NCBI GenBank assembly: GCA_029210625.1
Contig: JARGFU010000003.1
Location: 186,001-250,000, forward strand
Direction of reading: 5' to 3'
DNA from: Deltaproteobacteria bacterium
Lineage (GTDB): Bacteria; Myxococcota; Myxococcia; SLRQ01
DNA length: 64,000 nt
The position numbers and the translations under genes were made by a program. Below, in pieces: positions 50,099-57,729 of this stretch. Each line of letters begins with the position of its first letter. Positions within the stretch are counted from its first letter, which is position 1. The notes beneath the pieces are model-generated. The model was given only the letters and a program-made list of their open reading frames with translations, had not been told where the DNA came from and ran no database searches.

Positions 50099-50728
50099 AT
50101 GAGGGTGCGTCCAGATGGGGAGCGTCTGCCGGAGGCCTTCTTCGAGGACGAGCTCCCCCGTTCCGGCGGCCGCAGCTGGGTGCTGCCCCTCGGGCCGATC
50201 GTGCTCCTCTGGGCGGTGGCCACCCTGATCCAGCAGGGGGAGCTGGGGCTGGAGGCCACGGAGGTCGGGCAGCCGGTCTTCGGCGCCGTGGCGGCCCCCG
50301 ATGCCCCCCCGCGCCAGGTCGAGCTGGGGGGCGGTCGCAGCGTCCGCCGCCTGCGCCTGGCCCAGGCCCTGCTGGCCCGGGACGAGCCGGATCGGGCCCG
50401 CACCCTCCTGCTGCAGCTGCGGCGAGAGCTCGGGGACGTGGCCCTGGTCCTGCGCCCCCTGGCCCGGGCCGAGAAGGCCCTCGGCCACCGCGAGCGGGCG
50501 GCGGACCTCTACGTGACCCTCCTCCAGAGCCGGGGTGACGACATCGAGGCTCTCGAGTTCTTCCTGCGCTACCGCTACGAGGAGGACGACCTGCAGGGCG
50601 CCCTCGACATCGCGGGCGAGCTGCGGGAGCTGGGCGCCCTCACCGGCGAGTCGGCCCACTTCGCCGACCTGGTCCGGGCCGAGCAGGCCGCCCGGGCCAT
50701 GGCGCGGCGGATGCGCGCCGAGCGCTGA
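50099..50728 (+). CDS. Membrane-anchored TPR-like protein
   Basis: 209 residues from ATG 50099 (the frame opens at 50000 but residues there overlap the hairpin). One helix near residues 29-44 (LPLGPIVLLWAVATLI), then Ala/Leu/Arg-rich helical hairpins in TPR spacing: LAQALLARDEPDRARTLLLQL, KALGHRERAADLYVTLLQ, DDLQGALDIAGELRELG. It may be a periplasmic or cytosolic scaffold. Ends 17 bases before the predicted hisS promoter. Confidence 0.65.
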   Translation: MRVRPDGERLPEAFFEDELPRSGGRSWVLPLGPIVLLWAVATLIQQGELGLEATEVGQPVFGAVAAPDAPPRQVELGGGRSVRRLRLAQALLARDEPDRARTLLLQLRRELGDVALVLRPLARAEKALGHRERAADLYVTLLQSRGDDIEALEFFLRYRYEEDDLQGALDIAGELRELGALTGESAHFADLVRAEQAARAMARRMRAER

Positions 50729-50744
50729 AAGGGTCTGCCCGCGC

Positions 50745-50773
50745 GTTGACCCCCCGGGGCGCCGCCCTTACCC
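50745..50773 (+). promoter_or_regulatory. Predicted sigma-70-type promoter of hisS
   Basis: TTGACC (50745-50750), 17 bases, TACCCT (50768-50773), almost the same as the infA promoter. Confidence 0.55.
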
Positions 50774-50782
50774 TGCGCCGCC

Positions 50783-50810
50783 AGCCCTCCGCCTCGAGCG
50801 GCGGCGAGGG
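50783..50810 (+). other. Hairpin in the hisS leader
   Basis: GCCCTCCGCC pairs with GGCGGCGAGGGC around a small loop, about 25 bases before the GTG start. No leader peptide or T-box feature was seen. It may tune hisS translation or be incidental in GC-rich sequence. Confidence 0.3.
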
Positions 50811-50833
50811 CCAGGAGCAAGGAGCCACCGAAG

Positions 50834-52111
50834 GTGTCCAAGATCAGCAGCGTCAAGGGAATGAACGACCTCTTGCCGGCGGAGCTCGTCCGCTGGCACC
50901 GCCTCGAGGCCGCGATGCGGGACCGCTTCGACCGCTACGGCTACGGGGAGCTGCGCACGCCCCTCCTCGAGGAGACCCGCCTCTTCGCCCGCTCGATCGG
51001 GGACGAGACCGACATCGTCGGCAAGGAGATGTACACCTTCCCGGATCGCAAGGGGAAGAAGCAGCTCTCCCTGCGCCCCGAGGGCACGGCCAGCGCGGTG
51101 CGCGCCTACATCCAGCACTCGGTCCACGGCGCCGAGCCGGTGACCCGCTGGTGGTACTTCGGCCCCATGTACCGCCACGAGCGGGTGCAGGCCGGCCGCT
51201 ACCGGCAGTTCTACCAGGTGGGGGCCGAGGCCCTGGGCAGCGCCGATCCCTCCCTCGAGGCCGAGGTGATCTCTCTCTTCGACGGCTTCCTGCGCCAGGA
51301 CCTGGGGCTCGGCGAGGTCGAGCTGCAGGTGAACAACCTGGGAGACAGCGAGGATCGCAAGGCCTACGCCGCGGCCCTGGTGGCCCACCTCGACGGCCAC
51401 CTGGAGGTCCTCTGCGAGGACTGCCGGCGTCGCAAGGTCGAGAACCCCCTGCGCACCCTCGACTGCAAGGTGCCGGGCTGCCAGCCGGTGATGGAGGCGG
51501 CCCCCCGCCTGGAGGATCACCTGGGGGAGGCGGCGCGGGTGCACTTCGCCGAGGTGCTCTCGCTGCTCGACGCCCTGGGGATCGCCTGGGTCCGCAACCA
51601 CCGGCTGGTGCGGGGGCTGGACTACTACAACCGCACCTGCTTCGAGTTCGTGGCCGGGGGCCTCGGCGCCCAGAACACCGTCTGCGCCGGCGGCCGCTAC
51701 GACGGCCTGGTCGCCCAGCTGGGCGGGCCGAAGACCCCGGCGGTGGGCTTCGCGGCCGGGATCGAGCGCCTGGTCAGCCTGATGAGCGACGCCGCCCCGG
51801 AGGACGCACCGGAGCTGGTCGCGGTGGTGCCGGTCGGCACTGAAGTTTTTCCGGCCTGCCTGCGTCTGGTCGAGGAGCTGCGCCGCGAGGGGCTGCGGGT
51901 GGACTTCGATCCCCGCCGGGGCAGCCTGAAATCTCAGATGCGCAGGGCAGACAAGCTGGGCGCCCGGGTGGCGCTGGTCATCGGCGAGGACGAGCTCGCC
52001 GCCGGGCGGGTTCCGGCGAAGGACCTGCGCCTCGAGGGGGCCGAGCCGGAGGAGCTGGCCCTCGCCGACTTGCACGCTTCCCTGCGAAGGTGGTTCAAGG
52101 AGAGACGATGA
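50834..52111 (+). CDS. hisS: Histidyl-tRNA synthetase
   Basis: 425-residue class II aminoacyl-tRNA synthetase. Motif 2 region LRPEGTASAVRAYIQHS (about 77-93), the WYFGPMYRHERVQAGRYRQF block, histidine-specific motif GLDYYNRTCFEF near 258 and AGGRYDGLVAQLGG, then a C-terminal anticodon-binding domain (about 325-420). GTG 50834 is the start, with AAGGAG upstream. Its stop overlaps the thioredoxin gene by ATGA. Confidence 0.96.
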   Translation: MSKISSVKGMNDLLPAELVRWHRLEAAMRDRFDRYGYGELRTPLLEETRLFARSIGDETDIVGKEMYTFPDRKGKKQLSLRPEGTASAVRAYIQHSVHGAEPVTRWWYFGPMYRHERVQAGRYRQFYQVGAEALGSADPSLEAEVISLFDGFLRQDLGLGEVELQVNNLGDSEDRKAYAAALVAHLDGHLEVLCEDCRRRKVENPLRTLDCKVPGCQPVMEAAPRLEDHLGEAARVHFAEVLSLLDALGIAWVRNHRLVRGLDYYNRTCFEFVAGGLGAQNTVCAGGRYDGLVAQLGGPKTPAVGFAAGIERLVSLMSDAAPEDAPELVAVVPVGTEVFPACLRLVEELRREGLRVDFDPRRGSLKSQMRRADKLGARVALVIGEDELAAGRVPAKDLRLEGAEPEELALADLHASLRRWFKERR

Positions 52112-52857
52112 ATCGGACGAAGACCCACGCCTCGCTGATGCTGGTGAGCGCCCTCGCGGCGCTGATCGCCTTCCTGCCCTCTGCTGCCCTCGCCAAGGGC
52201 GATGGACCGGCGGTCTCGGTGGGTGACACCGCGCCCGGCTTCTTCCTGAAGACGATCAACTCCGAGGCCGTGGGCATGCCCCGCCTGGTCCTCAAGAACG
52301 TCCTGGAGGACGAGGCCACCAAGGCCGTGGTCATCTCCTTCTTCGCCACCTGGTGTGCGCCCTGCAAGAAGGAGCTGCCGGTGCTGCAGCAGCTCTGGAA
52401 GGCCTACGAGAAGGACGGCCTGCGGATCGTGGTCATCAGCATCGACAAGGAGGACGACGCGGTGAAGTCGCTCTCCGACTTCGCCACCGAGTTCGGCCTG
52501 ACCTATCCGGTCGTCTCCGACCGCTTCAACCTCCTGGCCCGGCGCTATCTCGGTGCGACCACCGCCCTTCCCAGCCTCTTCATCACCGACGGAGACGGCG
52601 TCATCAAGGCGATCCACCAGTCCTACGACGAGAACGCCGGGGTGGCCCTCGAGCAGGAGCTGGCGGGCTACCTGGGCATCACCCTCACCGAGCCGGTGGT
52701 GAAGCCGGTGGAGGCCGCCGAGCCCGAGGTCGCCGAGAAGGCCGCCGAGGCCGCCGCCGAGCAGCCCGAGGCCGGCCAGAAGGCCGGCGCGTCGAAGAAG
52801 AAGGCGGGCAAGGGCAAGAGGAAGCCGGCCGGCGTCAAGAAGGCCAGGCAGGGCTGA
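52108..52857 (+). CDS. Secreted TlpA-like thioredoxin-fold protein
   Basis: 249 residues. Signal peptide 1-29 (ending SAALAKG), then a TlpA/ResA-type thioredoxin domain with CAPC at 83-86 in FFATWCAPCKKELP and cis-Pro in TALPSLFITD. It probably reduces periplasmic disulfides (cytochrome maturation or similar). Residues about 195-249 form a Lys/Ala/Pro-rich disordered tail (AGASKKKAGKGKRKP), unusual for the family. ATG 52108 overlaps the hisS stop. Confidence 0.88.
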   Translation: MNRTKTHASLMLVSALAALIAFLPSAALAKGDGPAVSVGDTAPGFFLKTINSEAVGMPRLVLKNVLEDEATKAVVISFFATWCAPCKKELPVLQQLWKAYEKDGLRIVVISIDKEDDAVKSLSDFATEFGLTYPVVSDRFNLLARRYLGATTALPSLFITDGDGVIKAIHQSYDENAGVALEQELAGYLGITLTEPVVKPVEAAEPEVAEKAAEAAAEQPEAGQKAGASKKKAGKGKRKPAGVKKARQG

Positions 52858-52860
52858 TCC

Positions 52861-53397
52861 GTGCGCTCGAAGCTCTTCGGCCTCGCCGCTCTCTCCCTGC
52901 TCCTCTCGGCCTGCGCCGCCGCGCCGCCGGCGCCCACGGTGGATCCCGAGGGTCCCGTGGTGCGGGTGCGGGCCTACCCGATCGAGGTGACCGGCGAGGA
53001 GGAGATCCTCGACGTGGGCGCCCGCTCGATCCTCACCGGGCGGATCTGCGGCACCCTCACCGAGATCGGTGGTGAGCGGATGAACTGCCTCACCCACGAG
53101 GACATCGACCGCCTCGCGACCGCCGTCGCGTGGCGCGAGACCCTCGGGGGGACCTGCGACGAGGGCCAGGGCCAGGGCTGCGCCGAGACGATCACCGACC
53201 TGGAGTTCGACCTCGTGGTCCGGGGAAGCCTGGCCATGGTCGACGGCAAGTACACCCTCGACCTCTCGGTGCTGCGCATCACGCCGCCCGAGCGGGTCGC
53301 ATCCAAGCGGATCCAGGTCTCGAAGCCCGATGGGCTCTTCGACGAGGTCGAGGCGGCCTCCCGGGAGTTCGCCTGGATCATCCTGGGCGCGAAGTAG
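52861..53397 (+). CDS. Lipoprotein, unknown function
   Basis: 178 residues. [22 protein letters not shown] is a lipoprotein signal with lipobox LSAC (acylated Cys 18). The mature part is beta-rich with a Cys pair near residues 97-104 ([12 protein letters not shown]) and a second near 62-77. A possible distant similarity to LPP20/CsgG-like small envelope proteins is only impressionistic; no family is claimed. Start is GTG 52861, three bases after the thioredoxin gene, so they are probably co-expressed. Confidence 0.7.
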   Translation: MRSKLFGLAALSLLLSACAAAPPAPTVDPEGPVVRVRAYPIEVTGEEEILDVGARSILTGRICGTLTEIGGERMNCLTHEDIDRLATAVAWRETLGGTCDEGQGQGCAETITDLEFDLVVRGSLAMVDGKYTLDLSVLRITPPERVASKRIQVSKPDGLFDEVEAASREFAWIILGAK

Positions 53398-53407
53398 GAG
53401 ACCGGCC

Positions 53408-54136
53408 ATGACGCGCGTGCGCCTCGGCGTGAACGTGGACCATGTGGCGACCCTCCGGCAGGCCCGGGGCGTGCGCTTCCCCGATCCGGTGGCGGCCGCC
53501 CTGCTGGCCGAGAGCGCCGGCGCCGATCAGATCACCGTGCACCTGCGGGAGGACCGCCGGCACATCCAGGAGCGCGACCTGCGGGTGCTGCGCGAGACGG
53601 TGCAGACCCGCCTGAACCTGGAGTGCGCCGCGGCCGACGAGGTGCTCTCCATCGCCTGCAAGGTGCGCCCCGACGAGGCCACCCTGGTGCCCGAGCTCCG
53701 GGAGGAGCTGACCACCGAGGGCGGCCTCGACGTGGTGGGAGGCGGCGCGCGCCTCGCCGAGGCGGTCGCCCGGCTGAAGGAGGCCGGGATCATGGTGAGC
53801 CTCTTCATCGATCCCGACCCGGCCCAGATCGAGGCGAGCGCCCGGCTCGAGGTCGAGGCCATCGAGCTGCACTCCGGCACCTACTGCGACGCCACGACCG
53901 CGGCCGCCCGTGAGGCGGAGCTCACGCGGGTGGAGGAGGGCGCGGCGCTCGGCGCGAGGCTCGGGCTGATGGTGGCGGCCGGCCACGGCCTGACCCTCCA
54001 GAACGTCGAGCCGATCGTGGCGATCCCGCAGATCGAGGAGCTGAACATCGGGCACAGCATCGTGGCCCGGGCGCTCTTCGTCGGCTTCGAGGAGGCCGTG
54101 GCCGAGATGCGGGAGCTCCTCTTCCGCGACGACTGA
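53408..54136 (+). CDS. pdxJ: Pyridoxine 5'-phosphate synthase
   Basis: Condenses 1-deoxyxylulose 5-phosphate with 3-amino-2-oxopropyl phosphate in the DXP-dependent vitamin B6 route. 242 residues, TIM barrel: [19 protein letters not shown] at the start, [39 protein letters not shown] and [11 protein letters not shown], all family blocks. ATG 53408 restores the N-terminal motif. It lies 10 bases after the lipoprotein gene and 30 before nnr. Usually acpS follows pdxJ in Proteobacteria; here it is absent. Confidence 0.96.
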   Translation: MTRVRLGVNVDHVATLRQARGVRFPDPVAAALLAESAGADQITVHLREDRRHIQERDLRVLRETVQTRLNLECAAADEVLSIACKVRPDEATLVPELREELTTEGGLDVVGGGARLAEAVARLKEAGIMVSLFIDPDPAQIEASARLEVEAIELHSGTYCDATTAAAREAELTRVEEGAALGARLGLMVAAGHGLTLQNVEPIVAIPQIEELNIGHSIVARALFVGFEEAVAEMRELLFRDD

Positions 54137-54166
54137 AGACTCCAGCTGCGAGAGAGAGAGGGCGTG

Positions 54167-55714
54167 ATGAGAGCGTTGACCGCGGAGGAGATGCGGGCCT
54201 GCGACCGGGTGGCCATCGAGGAGTTCGGGGTGCCGGGGGTCTCCCTCATGGAGACCGCGGGCCGGGCGGTGGCGGAGCGCGCCCTGGAGCTGCTCGAGGA
54301 GAGCGGCGGCGACGGTGCGCTGATCGTCTGCGGCTCGGGCAACAACGGTGGGGACGGCTTCGTCGCCGCCCGCTACCTCTTCCGGGCGGGCGTGGACGTG
54401 CAGGTGCTCTGCACCCGGACGGCGGAGGAGCTGCGCGGTGACGCCCGCACCTTCCACGACGTCGCGGTGAAGATGGAGATCCCCGTCGACTACTGCGCCG
54501 ACACCGAGAGCCTCCCACCCCTCGCCATCGGCCCCGGGGACGTGGTCGTCGATGCCCTCTTCGGCACGGGCCTCGCGCGCCCGGTGGAGGGGCTGCCGCT
54601 GCGCCTGATCCAGGTGATGCGCGAGCTGCACGAGGGTGGGGTGAAGGTGGTGGCGGTGGACCTGCCCAGCGGCCTGCACTCGGACACCGGTCAGATCCTG
54701 GGCGAGGCGGTGCGCGCGGACGCGACCGTCACCTTCGGCTACCTCAAGCGGGGGCTGCTGCAGTACCCGGGGGTGCAGCTGGCGGGCGAGTGGGAGGTCG
54801 TCGACATCGGCCTCCCGCCCCAGGTGGAGGAGCAGCTGGGGCCCGAGTGCGTCCTCCTCGACGAGGCGATGGTCCGGGCGACCCTGCCGCGCCCGGCGCG
54901 GGACACCAACAAGGGGCGCCTCGGCCACGTGCTGGTCGTGGCCGGCAGCGCGGACAAGCCGGGCGCCGCCGCCCTGGCCTGCCTCGGCGCGCTGCGAGCG
55001 GGCGCGGGGCTGGTCACCCTCGCCACCCGGGCGGGGGGGCACGCCGCCACCGTCGCCGCCGCCCCGGAGGTGATGGGCCTGACCCTGCCGGGCGAGGGTC
55101 CGCTGGGACCGGACGACCTGCCGGCCCTGCAGGACGCGCTCGCGGGCAAGGACGCCCTCCTGATCGGGCCGGGGATCCCCCGGGCCGAGCCGACCCGCAC
55201 CCTCTTGAAGCGCCTGCTCTCCGGTCTGCAGGTGCCGGCCGTGATCGACGCCGACGCCCTCAACGCCATCGGCGACGAACGGGCGGTCTTCGCCGGTCTG
55301 GAGCAGGAGGTCGTGCTCACGCCTCACCCCGGGGAGATGGCCCGCCTGCTGCCCTCCACCACCGCGAAGGTCCAGGCGGATCGCTACGGCAGCGCCGGAG
55401 CCCTGGCCGCCGAGACCGGCGCGACGGTGGTGCTCAAGGGGGCAGCCACGGTCGTCGCCGAGCCCGACGGGCGGCTGGCGGTGAACCCCACTGGCAACCC
55501 GGGGCTCGCCACCGGGGGCAGCGGGGACGTCCTGGCCGGGATCATCGCCGCGCTCCTGGGCCGGGGCCTCCCGGCGGCGGAGGCCGCGCGGGCGGGCGTC
55601 TTCGTCCACGGCCTCGCGGCCGACCGGAAGGCCGAGCAGCGGGGCGCGACGGGCCTCTCCGCCGGCGATCTGCCGCTCGCCCTCACCGAGCTCTGGGCGA
55701 CCTGGTCGCTATGA
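54167..55714 (+). CDS. nnr: Bifunctional NAD(P)HX epimerase / dehydratase
   Basis: Repairs hydrated NAD(P)H. 515 residues: YjeF_N epimerase domain (1-215) with CGSGNNGGDGFVAARYL, and a ribokinase-like NnrD dehydratase domain (230-510) with the GHVLVVAGSADKPGAAAL start and NPGLATGGSGDVLAGIIAALL near 445. Both domains are complete. ATG 54167 is chosen; GTG 54164 is just before it. The stop overlaps tsaE by ATGA, a common pairing. Confidence 0.94.
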   Translation: MRALTAEEMRACDRVAIEEFGVPGVSLMETAGRAVAERALELLEESGGDGALIVCGSGNNGGDGFVAARYLFRAGVDVQVLCTRTAEELRGDARTFHDVAVKMEIPVDYCADTESLPPLAIGPGDVVVDALFGTGLARPVEGLPLRLIQVMRELHEGGVKVVAVDLPSGLHSDTGQILGEAVRADATVTFGYLKRGLLQYPGVQLAGEWEVVDIGLPPQVEEQLGPECVLLDEAMVRATLPRPARDTNKGRLGHVLVVAGSADKPGAAALACLGALRAGAGLVTLATRAGGHAATVAAAPEVMGLTLPGEGPLGPDDLPALQDALAGKDALLIGPGIPRAEPTRTLLKRLLSGLQVPAVIDADALNAIGDERAVFAGLEQEVVLTPHPGEMARLLPSTTAKVQADRYGSAGALAAETGATVVLKGAATVVAEPDGRLAVNPTGNPGLATGGSGDVLAGIIAALLGRGLPAAEAARAGVFVHGLAADRKAEQRGATGLSAGDLPLALTELWATWSL

Positions 55715-56187
55715 AGCGGAGCCGACAGACGGTGCGCACCACCGGTGATGACGAGACCTTCGCGCTGGGCCGGGCCGTGGGCGAGGTGCTGGCGCCCGGG
55801 GACTTCCTCGGTCTCGAGGGGCCGATGGGCGCGGGCAAGACCCGGCTCATCCAGGGTATCTGTGAGGGCCTCGGCGTCGATCCCCGCGACGTGACGAGCC
55901 CCACCTACGCCCTGGTCAACACCTACTCCGGACGTCTCGCGGTCTACCACCTCGATCTCTACCGGGTGGTGGATCCCGAGGAGGTGGAGAGCACAGGGGT
56001 GCTCGACGTCGCCGGGGACGGAGTTGCCCTGGTGGAGTGGATCGACCGAGCCCGGGAGGTGCTCCCCCCCGGGGGTGTCCACGTCCTGATCCAGGACGAA
56101 GGCCCCGAGCTGCGAGACATCCGCTTCGAGGCTCCCGAGGGAGCCCCGCTGCTCGGGGCCGTTTCGAACTTCGCTGCGAGCGCCTAG
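55711..56187 (+). CDS. tsaE: tRNA threonylcarbamoyladenosine biosynthesis ATPase TsaE
   Basis: 158-residue P-loop ATPase that drives the TsaBD complex in t6A37 formation. Walker A GPMGAGKTRLIQG (around 38-50), the switch SPTYALVNTYSG, HLDLYRVVDPEEV and ALVEWIDRA are family motifs. C-terminal residues are variable. It shares its TAG with the convergent RRM gene's TAG across CTAG 56184-56187. TsaC-like protein is at 20787; TsaB and TsaD are not in the window. Confidence 0.94.
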   Translation: MKRSRQTVRTTGDDETFALGRAVGEVLAPGDFLGLEGPMGAGKTRLIQGICEGLGVDPRDVTSPTYALVNTYSGRLAVYHLDLYRVVDPEEVESTGVLDVAGDGVALVEWIDRAREVLPPGGVHVLIQDEGPELRDIRFEAPEGAPLLGAVSNFAASA

Positions 56188-56555
56188 TAGCCGCCGCGGC
56201 CGCCGCGGCCACCGCCGCCGCCGTAGCCACCACCGCCGCCGCCGTAGCCACCACCGCCGCGGCCACCGCGGCCACCGCCGCCGCCGCCGCCGCCGCCGCC
56301 ACGAGCGCGCTCACGCGCCTCGTTGACCTTCAGGTTGCGACCGTCGAGGTCGGCGCCGTCGAGAGCATCGATGGCAGCCTGAGCGTCCTCGTCGGAACCC
56401 ATCTCCACGAAGCCGAAGCCGCGAGAGCGGCCAGTATCCCGGTCCATCACGATCGACGCCTCGACCACATTGCGGCCATCCGCTCCGAAGGCGTCACGCA
56501 GACCCTCCTCGGTGGTGTTGTACGACAGGTTCCCAACGTAGAGCCTCTTGCCCAT
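56184..56555 (-). CDS. Glycine-rich RRM RNA-binding protein
   Basis: 123 residues: one RRM (1-80) with RNP2 KRLYVGNLSYN and RNP1 RSRGFGFVEM intact, then an Arg/Gly/Tyr tail (about 83-123) of GGGGYGG and RGGRGG repeats. It looks like the cold-inducible Rbp proteins of cyanobacteria and myxobacteria that bind RNA and may chaperone it in the cold. The tail DNA is a run of CCGCCGCGG/GCCACCACCGCC repeats. AAAGGAAAG precedes ATG 56555. Confidence 0.92.
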   Translation of the reverse strand: MGKRLYVGNLSYNTTEEGLRDAFGADGRNVVEASIVMDRDTGRSRGFGFVEMGSDEDAQAAIDALDGADLDGRNLKVNEARERARGGGGGGGGGGRGGRGGGGYGGGGGGYGGGGGRGGRGGY

Positions 56556-56612
56556 TGCTAACTTTCCTTTCAGTGTCCGTTCCCCGCTTCGATCGACACC
56601 GGAAGGGTGCGC

Positions 56613-56641
56613 GAGCTAGAGAGACGAGGCATTCCTATCAA
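56613..56641 (-). promoter_or_regulatory. Predicted promoter of the RRM gene
   Basis: On the minus strand TTGATA (56641-56636), 17 bases, TAGCTC (56618-56613). The leader would be about 50 bases. Confidence 0.45.
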
Positions 56642-56679
56642 CTTTCGGGGGGTGGGCGATAGCGGAAATGGGTCTCCGC

Positions 56680-57549
56680 CTAGATTCTTGCTCCGGCGGC
56701 GGATCGGGCCTGGAGGCCGCCTGCAGCCCCCGGAGCGTGCAAGATCATCCCGGCGTCCACGCCGACGACCTGGTCATCGGGGACCGGGAGCCAGACGTTC
56801 TCGGTCGAGAGGGGCTCGCTCGCGATCAGGAGGTGCCGCACCGGGGTGCCGTCATCCACCTCCCCCTCGCAGGAGGGGTCGAGCATCGAGCAGCCGTCGC
56901 GCTCGGGGCAGCGCCCCTTGTAGGTGCTGTACCAGAGGGTATTTCCCGCGTGGACGGCGGCCAGGAGGTCGTCCCGGGCCACCACCAGGGTCAGGACGCT
57001 GGCCTTGGGGGCGCCGGGGTCCACCAGCGCTCGCAGCCGCTCGACCGTCTCCAGGAGGCAGGCCCGCACCGCGTCGAAGGGGGCGGTCGCCGAGGCGCCG
57101 TCCGTCCGCGCGTCCAGCAGGGAGAGGAAGAGCGCGAAGACCCGCTCGCTGTCGGTGTCGCCCTCGAAGCGCCGGTGGGGCGGGGCGACCCGGGCCTCGA
57201 CCTCGGCCTTCAGCTCCGGCCAGCGGGCGATGTCCCCGTTGTGGGCGAAGGCCCAGGGGCCCCGCAGGAAGGGGTGGCAGTTGCGCTCCTCGACCGCGCC
57301 GGCGGAGGCCTTGCGCACGTGGGCGAGGACGGTGCGGCTGCTGACCAGGCCCGCCGCGCTGCGGAAGTCGCCGTCCACGAAGGCGGCGCCGGTGCCCCGC
57401 AGGAGGTGGCTGTCGGACCCGTCGAAGAAGGCGATGCCCCAGCCATCCGGGTGCTGGCGTGACTGCACCGTGAGGGCGTTGCGGGCCCTCACCAGTGAGT
57501 TGTGCATGGCGCTCGGGAAGGCCGAGCGGAAGCCAAAGACGCGACACAT
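56680..57549 (-). CDS. Class II glutamine amidotransferase, second paralogue
   Basis: 289 residues, Ntn-hydrolase type. MCRVFGFRSAF gives the nucleophile Cys; QHPDGWGIAFF, VLAHVRKAS, NCHPF, FAHNGDI and DTDSERVF match the 37697 homologue and the YafJ group. It has an insert around DPSCEGEVDDGTPVRHLLIASEPL. Start ATG 57549 is followed by a divergent 180-base region to the protease gene. No biosynthetic partner is adjacent, so the acceptor is unknown. Confidence 0.83.
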   Translation of the reverse strand: MCRVFGFRSAFPSAMHNSLVRARNALTVQSRQHPDGWGIAFFDGSDSHLLRGTGAAFVDGDFRSAAGLVSSRTVLAHVRKASAGAVEERNCHPFLRGPWAFAHNGDIARWPELKAEVEARVAPPHRRFEGDTDSERVFALFLSLLDARTDGASATAPFDAVRACLLETVERLRALVDPGAPKASVLTLVVARDDLLAAVHAGNTLWYSTYKGRCPERDGCSMLDPSCEGEVDDGTPVRHLLIASEPLSTENVWLPVPDDQVVGVDAGMILHAPGAAGGLQARSAAGARI

Positions 57550-57729
57550 GCGACGGACACCATAACCTTGCCCCCCGGGGTCGCGCCAAAGCCCGAAGCT
57601 GTAAGGCCCCCGGGAGCCCTCAGGAGGGGCTCCGGGTGGTACATCAGGCCCCTGCCGCGAGGTCCGGGACGAGGCGGGGAGCGCCCCCTTCCGGTCCTCG
57701 CGATCTCCTGCCCTGCAAGGGGAGCCCCG

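Noticed and set aside
56188-56310. Tandem CCGCCG/GCCACC repeats that look like a microsatellite or CRISPR-like array
   Set aside because: They encode the Gly/Arg/Tyr tail of the RRM protein; no spacers and no constant repeat.
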